A stretch of 64,000 nucleotides of DNA from Anseranas semipalmata. Its lineage: Eukaryota > Chordata > Aves > Anseriformes > Anseranatidae. A program made the position numbers and the translations under genes. Shown in pieces: positions 25,501 to 37,200 of the stretch (positions within the stretch are counted from its first letter, which is position 1; the number at the start of each line of letters is the position of its first letter). A model generated the notes under the pieces. The model had not been told where the DNA came from. It saw only the letters and a program-made list of their open reading frames with translations, and ran no database searches. The stretch lies in NCBI GenBank assembly GCA_013399115.1, contig VXAA01007186.1, positions 1 through 64,000 on the forward strand. Direction: 5' to 3'.

Positions 25501-25729
25501 CCAGCCTTGCTCGATGAAATGCTTTCCTAGCTTTTCTCTAAAGGTCATTTTACACTTGCCTGAGCCTTTTACTCAACACAAGGGAGTTGGAGTCAGGATT
25601 GTTGCTAATGTTGTGACACAACATCATTCCCTAAAGAGAACTGGAGGGTGAATTCTGTTTAAACCTGTTAGGATGATCAGATCTATTCTTAAAATGTTAA
25701 TATTCATGTGTTTAATATTTGTCTTTCAG
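22539..25729. other. Non-coding stretch upstream of candidate exons
   Basis: AT-rich with no supported gene. A T/G-rich low-complexity run is at 24301-24360 and a short three-unit direct repeat at 24976-25014. If the candidate exon at 25730 is real, this is part of the preceding intron. Confidence 0.55.
24976..25014. repeat. Three-copy CATAATTTT(T)CTCTCT direct repeat
   Basis: CATAATTTT occurs three times, at 24976, 24991 and 25006, with T/C-rich linkers of about six bases. This is a small local duplication. Confidence 0.7.
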
Positions 25730-25777
25730 AACAATGGGTCACTTGCTTGGTGCCAGAATCATAAACAGTGTTCAAAG
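25730..25777 (+). other. Candidate exon A (48 nt), possible start codon
   Basis: Seen directly: a T-rich polypyrimidine tract ending TTGTCTTTCAG, 48 nt, then the donor AAAG|GTATGT, both near consensus. Two of the three frames are open. One holds ATG at 25734 in a favourable context (A at -3, G at +4) and reads MGHLLGARIINSVQ, leaving two bases for the next exon. The other is exactly 16 codons in phase 0 and reads NNGSLAWCQNHKQCSK. A second small exon with equally good splice sites follows only 173 nt downstream, which makes a pure coincidence less likely. I do not recognise the peptide in either frame. It could be a neural-type microexon, a first coding exon after a non-coding exon, a lncRNA exon or a decoy. 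Confidence 0.4.
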
Positions 25778-25950
25778 GTATGTTCTTTTTTTTTCCCCCA
25801 TCTCATTGATAAAGTTATCTGGTTGCTGTCAATGTAGATCAAGTGCTTCTCATCTTAGCCTGTTTTCAGAAGTACCTATTTAGATTTTATTTGGAAATCT
25901 CAACCTGTAATGAAATATCCAAAATTAAAACCAAGGATTTACTCTTTCAG

Positions 25951-25971
25951 GACAAAAGAATCATGTCTGAG
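25951..25971 (+). other. Candidate microexon B (21 nt)
   Basis: A strong acceptor (TTTACTCTTTCAG) precedes 21 nt, followed by a perfect donor, GAG|GTAAGT. The length is a multiple of three, so inclusion or skipping would keep the frame. Joined to candidate exon A, both frames stay open: in the ATG frame it adds RTKESCL plus two bases, and in the alternative frame DKRIMSE. Frame-preserving microexons of this size are often regulated in neurons, but nothing here identifies the host gene. The 173-nt intron between A and B is unusually short for vertebrates but workable. Confidence 0.4.
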
Positions 25972-28900
25972 GTAAGTATTGAGTGTAGTTAAACCGATAT
26001 AATTCTGTGGTTACCAACAAACTTTACACTGCCTGAAATCTGGTGTATCATTTCCGTTTCAGTGTTTTTGAACATAAGAAAGTAAAATTGTCAATCACTT
26101 TAAAATATTTACCCAACAGCACTGAGGTATGCCAGCATTCGACTTTTCATTCAGTTTGGTATTTAATTTTTAGCACAACACTGAATTTCTTTGAAATGAT
26201 TCTCGATAAAAATCCCAGTGGCTTCACTGATGCCCTGTTCTATCCGGCCAGTTCAACCTGGAAAGCTTAGAGGGTAGGTGAGCTGATAGTCCACTGATAG
26301 TGCAAAAATCTTTCTATGGTGTCTGGATAGAAGCAACAATGATTTGGGAGCTTTGGTGGATCTTCCTGAAAATGTATTTCTACAATAATTTAGACTTTTT
26401 ATCTTCAATATTTATTCTGTGAAGGGGATGTATTGCAAGTGGGATTAAAACCAAGTAGCATTATTGTGTATTGTTTTCTTAATGTAATCTACGTAAGTGC
26501 TGATGCTAACTCTTGATTTTGAATATGTGACAATTTCTTCTTTACATTTAAGGAGATTACTGGTTCACTGAAGGGTGAATATAGTTTCCATTGAAGTGAA
26601 TGGGATTGGAAATGGACCAATTTGTTATTGACTGTTCCACTGCAGGAAAATAAAAAGAAGTTGACCACTTTTGTCAGTATTAAAAACTGGGTATAACAAT
26701 GCTGGTAAAAGAAGAGAGTGGAACAATTCCCATTAGTTCTGTCACGCTGAGGATTGCACTTCTGCAGTGAAATCTCATCAGTCTTGATGAAGATGTGCAG
26801 AGAATTTGGTTCACCATAACTGAATTGCTTTTTAAGGAAAGCGTGGAGGTCTTGCCCAGTACTGCAGTGATCCTGTTGCAATTTTCTTTTTTTTTCTATT
26901 CGTTTATCAAGGCTGCCATGGTATCTAATCTGGTTTGTGTCTGCCTAACAAAGAACAAGTCATACAAGAAAAGGTGTCCAGCTTTTAAAGCAGGGCAGAG
27001 GTTATATGAGCATCTCTCTAAGTCACTCCCAAGTTCATAGAATCCACATAAAATAGATATAAGGTATTATGAATTTAAGGATTACCTTGATTGTATTAGT
27101 CTCTTAAAATCAGTGTATGAATGCTACAAATTGGTATTATTTTATAACACAAAAGGTAATGACTCTTTAAGTTTTAAATTACTTAACATAAGGTAACATG
27201 ACTATAAAGTATGTTTTCTTTCTTTCTGAGAAAGGTAGTACATTTTCCTTAAGCAAGCAGCTTTGCCTTATTTAAAAAAAAAAANCTTAAACTTAGTCAA
27301 AGTATTAGCAGAGCTGAACATTAGCAGAACCAAGGAAAATATGCTCAAGGCAAGATTTGATCTTGTGTGTTTTGCAATGCAAAATAAAACAATTGTGTTA
27401 CGTAACTGAAACTTTCAAAGCAATGTAGAGGATTGAGTTAACCTTCTAAAAATGCAAATTCCTTTCACAGCTTCTCAGCATGTCAGTGAAGGAGTTTTAT
27501 ATGAATGTGATTTTGCTAAATATCTCAGATGACATTTTTTTCTAAAGGATTCTCACAATGTCCACCTTTATTTTGTGCTTGTGGTGTTTAGTGACACATT
27601 TTTTTAAGATGATTTGTGGTAAGGTGCAAATGACAACAAACATCCAGTTATTTTGTTATCGGAGGAACTCTGAAACACAGACGCACTGTTTGCTTGCACA
27701 AGTACTTACATCTGACACACAGTGGAGAAATTTTAAAGTTGCATCAATGTAGCTGATACAACACTAAAAGATGACGTAGTTAATTTAGTAACTTTTCAAT
27801 GATTTTATTCTTTCATGAAACTATTTCTAAGATGGGAAAGGCACAGTGTAATCCATGTTCTTACTTGTAACATAACCAACCACAATGTTTTTTAGAAACA
27901 TTTTTTTCATTCCAAGGACGAATGATAACCTGTAAAAGTACAAGTCCTGGAAGAAAACTATCATCATAAAGTATCCAAATAGAGGGCTTTTGCATGTGTT
28001 TTCTCCTCATTGCAAACACCTTTGATCTGTGTTTTGGCTTCAGTTTGCCTAGACCTGAACTGGCAAAAAGCTGTTCCAAATCTTTCTCCATCATTCTCTA
28101 AGAGCAAGACCAGTCTGGCATAGAATTCTGTGGAAATTTTGTGGACACACTTTTGCACGTAGAATAACTGGGAGAAATACTGCAATACTAGGGTAATATG
28201 CAAATTATTTTTTCCTCATGGAAGTCTGTGGTCTTTATATTTAAGGACACTTCTGTAGTAGAAGATTGCTGTTGATAAGGTATTATTCAAGTTCATCTGG
28301 TCAGTGAAGTACCTCTAAAGTTAATTCAAGCAATTATACCACTGCCCTCTAATATAAGTGTAGTCAACAACCATTAGTTTGAAGATGAATACCTTTGAGA
28401 GCTACTAATTCAAAGAGATGCAAATCTAATGAACTAAAATGGTTGTTGCTCTCACAGGAACAGTTGTAGATTGCTACCTACATCCCAAAAGGCTATTTAT
28501 ATTTGTTATTTTAATGGAGCAAGTCACAAAAGCATGACTGTGAGCATCAAAATATGCACCAATGATTTTATATGTAATTTAATTTAATAAGAACTCTCCA
28601 GTGGTCTGTTTTACAAGATAAAACTCGAGAGCTCTTGAATGCATGCCCCGTTTTGATATTAGATGGGTAATTTCAATATGCTAAATATATTCCGTTTTAA
28701 TTAGGACTATTATAGGATCATTAAATAAATTGCCATTTTTGGTTGTGGTAGTTAATTTATTCACTGCCATCATGCACTCCTGCTTCTTTGCTTGTGCGGA
28801 GTTCAGTGGAAGATTGAGGGCTTTCTTGGGATCCTACCAATTGCCCAGTTGGCTTCTACTGCAATAAGAGTATTGAGGTGAATGTAAAGACTGTAGATTT

Positions 28901-29493
28901 GACCTTTGCACTGTAGTGAGTGAAGTTTGTCATGAACTTCTTTGGAAATAAGTTTGAAACCATAATTAGTTTATCTAACTTTGTTCACAGTTCTGTTGTT
29001 TTGTTTGAGTATATGCCCGTCATATTATTTCATAGTTTTGTCTTTCTCTTTTCTCATGTTTTGCTCTTTTCTATTCTGTTTGTTCTCATGTGGTCATGTG
29101 GTCTCAGAAGAGTAGGAGTTGTATGTTTTTTTGTTTGTTTGTTTGTTTTTTAGAAATTGTATAGAAAAGATCCTTTTTTTTTAAGTCCTTTAGTTATAGT
29201 GTATATATAAACCAAAAAATACACTTTGTTGAAGTTTATTTTAAGGTTTAAACATTTTTCTACAGCTTTATCCAGGAGAAAAGTTCTTGGTATGGTTGGT
29301 TAAAATTAAAATAATGCTTGAGAATTATTATACATACAAACTAACGTATTATATGTGACAAACATCCATATGTTCTGTTTGTATGTTGATAAAACAGTGA
29401 ATATTAATCCGGTAACTATTCGGTCCTGAAACCTTTTTTTTTTTTTTTTTAATTTAATATTTTAAGCATGAAAGTCAGTCTTGAAAACTTAGG

Positions 29494-29523
29494 GTTTTTT
29501 TTGTTTGTTTGTTTGTTTTTTTT
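29494..29523. repeat. (GTTT)n/poly-T tract
   Basis: A T-rich run with four GTTT units. A similar tract lies at 29125-29150 and a pure T run at 29434-29450, so three such tracts fall within 400 bp. Confidence 0.75.
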
Positions 29524-30393
29524 CCTGTGGAAATAAGAGCTTTCAGATTGCTATTGCATGGTATAGAGCTCACTTTATGTTCTGAGGTTCCATTCAGATG
29601 TGATCTAGATAATGAATGTTAAAATTTACCATTTCTTTTATTTTACTTTGTTCACCAGTACCGGCAACCTGTCAGACTTGCTGAGTATTGTGAAGATGGG
29701 CTCATAAGCAGCACCATTAGAAAGCAAAATGGACTGGGTTGGGCTGGGCTTGGTAGGTCTTTACACACAGTCATTGGATGAGGATCTATATTTCAGTCAT
29801 TTCTACTCATTCCTGGACACCACATGGATGAAAAGCTTGTCTAGGGAGAGAATGAGACAAATAGACACTCCCTTCTTCTCTTCCACATATACATCTAGAT
29901 AAAAATCCAGCTTCTGGTACCAACAGCAGGCCTAGCAGCGATATGCAAAGCAGAGCAGAAGCTCTGCTAAGTCTAGTGTCTGGTCAGGTGAAAACAGTTA
30001 AAAATGGAATCTGATAAGTTAATATATCTATGCAAGTTGGATTTAAGTGTTGCATTATAGCTTAAGCTATGTATTGCAGTTAAAAATATTTTCATGCCTG
30101 TCATCACAAAAATAAAAAATAAACAACAACAAAAAATAAATAATATTTTTGACATGGGTTACCTTTGTGGGTATGGAAATAAAATCTACTTTGGTCTTAT
30201 TCCTCCTTTCTGTCTCCTGTTAATCATATTTTCTCTGATATCTCATCTAACATGATAATCTATTCAGTTATTTGATTTTAAAAAATTCAAACTTGCTTCC
30301 AACACAGGTATTCAGTTAGATTTGATACAATTTGCAACCCTCAGTTGTACTGGAAGAGTTCCCTCTAAATGACAGCATGTAGAAAAAACTTTT

Positions 30394-30433
30394 GTTATTA
30401 TTATTATTTATTATTTTATTTTATTTTATTTTT
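30394..30433. repeat. (TTA)n grading into (TTTTA)n
   Basis: About four TTA units, then TTTA and TTTTA units. It is a compound AT-rich microsatellite. Confidence 0.8.
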
Positions 30434-30815
30434 GGGTTCAATGGCAGCCACTGGAGAGAAAAAGGTAGGACAGTTCAGTGTTTGAAATCCCATTGGTTGA
30501 ATATGCAGAGTATTTAAAATAGAATAAAATAGTCTGCAAGGACTATTCAAATACTTCAAGGGTAACAATGTCGCACTGGAGGCTTGCTCTTTTTATACAA
30601 TGGCAATAAACCCTTTCATGTTACGTTTTCAGTTCCCCCACTGACTTCACATTTGCTAATGAATTTAACCTTCAAATCTTTACATAATTGTTGTTTAAAA
30701 CTTTGCCTTCCCTTAACCTATCCTCTGAAAATCTTTATGTGGTCTTTTGCCTCTTTCCCTCTACTAGCATCACCATTCTGTATGCCTACCTATGCATTTC
30801 TTACAGATCTGTCAA

Positions 30816-31262
30816 AGAATCACTGAATTGTTTAGGTTAGAAGGGACTCTTGAGATCTTCTAGTGCAACCTCCCTGCTCAAGAAGGGTCAGCTTGAGCAG
30901 GTCGTTCAGGACTATGTCTGGTCAGGTTGTGAGCATCTCCACAGACAAAGACCACAACCTCTCTGGGCAGTCTGTTCCAGTATTTGACCACTCTCACAGC
31001 ATTTTTTTTTTTCTTATGTTGAGATTGTATTTCCTGTTTTTTAACTTGTGCCCATTGTCTCTTGTCTGATCAGTGGGCACTACTGCGAAGAGTGGCTACG
31101 TCTTCTTCATTCACCCCCATTAAGTATTTATACCCATGGATAAAATCCCTCCAGGCCTTTATTTCTCCAGGCCTTCATTTCTCCAGGCTGAACAGTCACA
31201 GCCCTCTCAGCCTCTCTGCATATGGCAGATGCTCCAGTCCCTTAATCATATTCGTGGCCCCG
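30816..31262 (-). mobile_element. CR1 LINE fragment, 5'-truncated, diverged
   Basis: A minus-strand copy whose left end, AGAATCACTGAATTG, is the decayed octamer tail. After it come CTCTTGAGATCTTCTAGTGC, the CCTGCTCAAGAAGGGTCAGC segment (30870s), ACAACCTCTCTGGGCAGTCT near 30955, TTGTGCCCATTGTCTCTTGT near 31047 and GATGCTCCAGTCCCTTAATC near 31229. Homology fades at about 31262. It carries a poly-T expansion near 31002-31011 and a 16-bp tandem duplication at 31149-31180. It resembles the 3.4 kb copy more than those at 21.8 and 47 kb, so it is from an older lineage. Confidence 0.9.
31149..31180. repeat. 16-bp tandem duplication inside CR1
   Basis: CTCCAGGCCTTTATTT is followed at once by CTCCAGGCCTTCATTT, one mismatch apart, and then CTCCAGGCTG. 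Other CR1 copies have this segment once, so the duplication arose in this copy or its parent. Confidence 0.75.
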
Positions 31263-34200
31263 TTTTCTTCTTTACTACTTATGCTTTCTAAGCCCCAGGT
31301 GACTCCTGCCCACTGTCATTCACGAGACTCCTTCCTGTGCTTAAATCCCGCTACCTTCTGTCATTTTATTAACAGTGAGTCTTGCTAAACTGTATGCAAA
31401 CACATAGAATCACTGTTACTGTTCCATCCTTGCTAGTCTGCTTTTACATTGTGAGCTCCATAGCACAGAGGCCATTCTTCTCAAGTACTTGGAAGTGCTG
31501 AGCGCATAAGAGGTGCTCCCCTATAAAAACAGCAATGAGTCAAACGCTGGTGAGAATAACATGAAATGACAAAGTGTTCTACATTCATGCTGGTTTAGTG
31601 AAAAATGTATTTTGGCCCTGGGGAGGGGGGCAGAATGACTGGGAAAGGCATATTAAAAGACGTTTTGAAGTAGAGATAATATTTTTTAAAATTCCTTGCA
31701 CAAGTATTTCTTTTTTTAAGCAACTGAAAGTCAAAAGACCAGCAGACATAATTTAGAGCTGCATGTGCAGTGGCATTTACAAGGACTGGAGATAAATGGG
31801 GATCATCATAATGCACTGTGAATTGCAATACAACTTTCTTGTTCCCAGCAGTCGAGGCAGTGGTCCCTGATTGATTGATTCTGCAGGAAGGCTGAAAGGC
31901 TATTTTTGAGTTTTCAGCACTGAGAGGAAAATGTGAAAATAAAGATAAATAAGTTTACAAATGCTGCAGCCAAATAAATGTACTCTTTCAAAAAGACAAC
32001 CTTGATTTCTTTTTAGAATAAGACACACTCCTGAATTCAGTCTGTGAGCAATTGTTCCAGGCTTCCAGCTGAGCTCTTTCCAAAGATAATGCAGGTGGAA
32101 AGATGAGTTAATGGTTTAAACAATTAGAGATTTGATGCACTCTTCCATCTGTCAAAGCCCACTGAAATGAAAGCTTGCAGTTTTAATTTGTGCCTCCAGC
32201 ATCTAACTCGGTCTGAAATGGTGTCAGTGATTTGCCCTGCCCACAGTACTGTCATTCTTATGGTAAGCATTCTGTGCACACATGCTGGGAGACTTTTATC
32301 AAACATATTAGTGTGCATTTGAGAGATCATTAGCCTGAAGTAGGTGGAACATTCCAGGTTTCTTAGCCTGGAAACTCACATCTCTGCTGGAAAGTATGTT
32401 GATCCACTCTTATTTACACAAGAAAGCTACAGCAAGATAGGAATAGCTGTAAATTTAAGAGGAGTAGTGTTTCTTGGTATTATCAGTCTATCATGATTTA
32501 AGTACTAGCCATGAGAGGGTGAGATAATAGATGTTTTGATTTTTGGAAAAAGAAATAAAGAAAGAAAAAACGAATAAAAATTTCCTTCTTCATCTGCTAG
32601 GCAGAGTATTTTTCTTTCATCTACTAAAAGATAAGGTAAAACCATTTAATAGAATCAGAGTTCGTAAGAATTGGTCAGATCATTGGTGTGCTAAATAGAT
32701 AAAATAATCCTAAGAATATATGAATTAAGAGGACAGATGTTATACTTATTGCTTGCATTCCTGTGGATGATTTGATTTTTTATTATGTTCATCTACAGAA
32801 AGGTAGAGGAGCCTGAGAAAACAATAGTGGTAAGATGATTAAAGCTAAACTAGCTAAGAAATAGGTTGACTGAAGTTTCTGAATATTTTTGTTTGTGGAA
32901 ATAGAAGAAAGCTTTGTGATTCAGTGTTTATGTTTATACAAAAGCATTAGCGTATAAATATGCTGAGATGACAGGAATCCCTTTGTTCTTTAAGGGCCTT
33001 GAGAACTGACAAATGAATAGAGTTAAAATCCAAACAATGTTTACAGTATTTTGTAATCCTCTGATATATTGCTTTATATTTGTAAATATCAAGTTTTATT
33101 TCTTGAGTATCAAAAAAATAGTTGTATTAGAACATGGGGCATTGAAGTAAAAGGAAATGAAGAAAGTTCATATTCTTCACAATTTCCATGCTGGATCAGG
33201 TTGGTCGTCATTCCAGTCTCATACACTGTTACCAACTAGACAGGTAAACTTGCAGGTATAGAATAACTTCCTGTTAGAAAAATTTACTTAATCCCTATTG
33301 CTTATTTTTGGGGGTATTGTGCAACATAAAGGGCATGTCATTGGCATGGCATCATCCTAGACACTAGTTTTGGTTTCTCAGCTTTTACTGTTTATTGGTT
33401 TGTTCGACTTAAAATATTTTTGTCTTGAAGAATAGATCTCTGGGACTCATGGAAGGTGTTGTGTTGGCCTTCACTCTGAATGGTTCTTTATATAAGTTTC
33501 TGTCTCTATGCAAATGGTTAGAATCAAGTTCTTTTCATTTTTTCTTCTGGTAAAAGATGATCACCACTGCCAGAACCCTTACGATGGGTAGGGAGGAAAG
33601 GATCATGCTGGTTTTCTGTCCCTGTGCAGCAGTTTTTCATTGATTTGGAATTCTGCTGAGTTTCTCATTGAGTTTCTCAGTTAGTTTCTCATTGATCATC
33701 ATCATGGTTATACAAAAAAAGGTTGACTGTTTTGGAGCTTGCTTTTCTGGTTGGTTGTATCTGGTCCGCTTGCTAACAGAGGAAAGCAAGCCTGATCATT
33801 GTGCTGTTCAAAATTCAAACTACAGAATACTGAGAAAGATGAGCCAATGCTGTGCATAACCTGCCGAAGATTAAGTAGCCCTCTTTCACGGAGAAAGGAC
33901 ACAAAATTTTCATTAATGGCTGAATTGTGCCAACACTGGCTTTGAGGATAATAGCATAGGAGTCTCAACTCTGGTCTCAAAAATGCAAATGTTGGCTTTC
34001 GACCTTAGTCTGCATACTCTACACTATATACAAGAATGCACTACAGCTAAGGAGAGAAATGTGTGCTTGGGCACGTGCGCGCACATACACGACAGATATT
34101 TATTGAGTCTGGCATTCTGAAGCACTAAATGCTTCTTTAACTTAGCTTTTTCTGCTTCGGTGAACACTGTTCAGAATCCAGGGATATTCAGACTGCAGAA

Positions 34201-37200
34201 CCCTTTGTTTAGAGGTATTTGAGCACAAAAATAATCCCTTTCTAGAAACTTTTGAAATAGCAACTGAACTATGCAGCCTAATCAACTGTAAATCTTTGCC
34301 ATCTAGCAAGCAGTTGATTAAGTAACATCTAGCAGAAGGCCAATCATCACTGGAGCAACACTGGTCAGACAGTAAAGACAGACAGTACTACTGAGACTAA
34401 GACAAATTAGCAGTAAATCTGCTTTAAAGCAAGCAACAGATTTTTGTTATATCCTTGTATATCTTTAGAGTTTTTCCAGGTCCCTCACCACCCAGTTTGT
34501 TCAAACATTGGACGTATTTTTTCCTCATCTTTCAATAATTTTGCAGTCAGTATGCAGAGGGAAATATGTAACATACAACTGTATTTGAGATTTTGATTTC
34601 CCAAATACAATTTTAGTTCCTTAAACTCAGCTGCATGAATGCTACTCTGGAATTTTAATAGCTCACATAAGTCAAAGAATCTGTACAAAATTTATAACTT
34701 TGCAGTTGAGATAAGAATCTTAATTTTGTCTTATTAAATTACATTTCATTAACCTAATTAATTCCTGATGCAAAACAGGCTGTAATAGTCTGTTTAAATG
34801 TATGATCCTTTCTCCTCTTGTGGGAGACAACTGAAGAGTTAGATCAAATATAGCTCTAGTTAAGTGACAAAGACAAAATGTACTTGCATTGACCTTTAAT
34901 GTAGTAATAAAATATGTTCAAGCAACTGTAAAGGGACAGCCTGAAAACCATGTATGTCTCCATCTTAGACTTGACTTTAAAAGGTGTTTTGCTTGAATAG
35001 ACCCATGGCCTTTTCCAAAACCCACTGGGGTAAGGAATACTGACTTTAAAAAAGCTTTATATCCATCTAGAAGGCAAGATTGTGCTTTTTCAAATGACTA
35101 ACCTTGGAGTTTCTCCATTACCATAATATTGAAGGAGATATAAAAATGTTTTTAGCTGGTTGAGGATACTGTGCTGAGAGGAAGCCAACTGTCTTTGAGG
35201 CACACAGCCACGGAGGTAAGAACCCTTTTCTCCACACATGCATTGAGTTGTAAGGAATGCATTGAAATAGAAGTGGGAGCTATGACTGTTTTCCACTTTT
35301 GAGTGACTGCGAAGAATTGGGAAGCTCTCTGAGCATGGAAGCATGGTCTGTCTTCAAACAGAACAGCAGGTTATGTTTCATACACTCGGTGTGATATTTA
35401 ATCAGGCATTAAAGAGTTAATTGCGTTTTAGCACTGTCTGTATATTAGAATAACTCTCTATGCTCAGCAAACAAAAATGTTTCTGAGAGGGTATAGTGTC
35501 AAAGAGCTGTTCTTGTGCCATGGATTTTAAGTAGATCTCCTCACTGATTTTCATTGGAGATTTCTGCCTGAAATCAGTTCAGGGTATAGTCTCAGGTTAA
35601 TAGATCAGGAAGGTGACCTTTTTTGACAATTCTTCCGTAGTAATCATGCTTATTCTATGAATTACAAATATGCATTTTGATTTTTGTCGAATCAAATCTT
35701 TTTAGCTATTTCAATAGCCTGAAGAATTTAAACACACAGAGGCAGCATAGAACTATATAGACACAAATCCCCAGAAGTAAGATACTGATAGAAAGCAGCC
35801 ACAGGAGAACACTCAGGCCTGTTTTCCAATATTGTAACCTTTCTGAAGTCATATATGTATCTGAAATTGGGTGTAGAGGCTACTACCTGCAATCTAATTT
35901 AAAATTGGTTTGCATCCTCGTTTTATACAAGGTGAAGAATCATATCCATATGTCTTGGATATTGATACATTTACTTAATATTCATGGGAAATGTGAAGAG
36001 GTAGTTTGGGCTCATTTTCAACATAAAGAGTTCCTCATGTAAGAATACAAGCAGGATCCACTATGTGGAAATGAAAGAAGACAAAGGATAACTATTCAGT
36101 CCTGTGCCATTTTGGTGCTGGTGCATATAGGCATAAAAGGGATTTGCTTTTTCAGTAAGGTGTTTTCACCTTATGTGTTTAGGAATGAAAAATTTCCATA
36201 ATGAATTCTGGAAAGGGATTTTTCCTCTGGAGTATAAACCAGGAATCTTGGAGTTATGAGCAAGGATTTTTACTCCAGAATATCTGACATTGTACTTGCT
36301 TTAAGATGGATTCGACCAAATGTCAGGGTTTGCAGCCTCTGACTTTGGATAAAGAAAACAGGTGTCTATGTTTTTCTCTTAGTAAGGTGATATTATTGTT
36401 GTATGACTACATATGAATATATCCCAAATATATTAAATACCCACAATGAATGAGCAGGACAAGAAAATTCAGTTGCAGCACTTGGGATTTGAACTGTTTC
36501 CTTTGAGGATAGTAGGAATTTTCCAGAGTTGGGAATCCAGAATAAATTTTTAAAGCAGTTTCATATTAGGAATGAAATATCTCCAACTTTATGGTTTATG
36601 TAAAACCTTTATCTATATCGTAATTACCTGAATTTTGAACTCCTTTGGGATGGAAATATATGTATTTGTTTTACGTAAATATGAACACCCTGTTAGCCCT
36701 AGTAAACATGGCTAACAGTCAAGATACTGCACAGAGTTGCCACTTTATTGTTGCTTACATCTTATGTCCACTTGAATGAGGCTTTATCATCAAATGGATT
36801 TTGATGTGCTGCTCTTTGTAATTCTTTCAGTTTGGCCTGAGAATACCATATGGAGTACCGAATGCATCCCTGGCCTGCTTTGTGCAGCGCTTGTTAGGAG
36901 TACTAACCATGCTTGCTTCTGGGTGGCACGAGTGCTCAGGGGAGGTATGGTCAGACCCAGCAGGCAGAGATCAGTCTGGCTACACTTGTTAATTTCTGTT
37001 TGGATCTGGACCATATTGCTGAGTGATATCTGAGGATCTCATTATTCACTCACTGGGTGGCAGGAATAATGGACTATGAGCATTGGGGGGGAATCAGAGT
37101 TTTCTGCATGAGATTTTTGTAAGGTTAGGAGTTGCAGCTATAAGGAAGCACTGAGACAGTAAGAACTGACAAGTAACTATTTAAATCATTGACAACATTA

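Larger units (their letters stand above)
25972..30815. other. Non-coding stretch, no gene recognised
   Basis: AT-rich, with several T-rich and (GTTT)n tracts (29125-29150, 29434-29450, 29494-29523) and a (TTA)n/(TTTTA)n run at 30394-30433. One ambiguous base (N) at 27285 ends a poly-A run, a typical homopolymer assembly artefact. Open frames are short and unremarkable. Confidence 0.55.
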
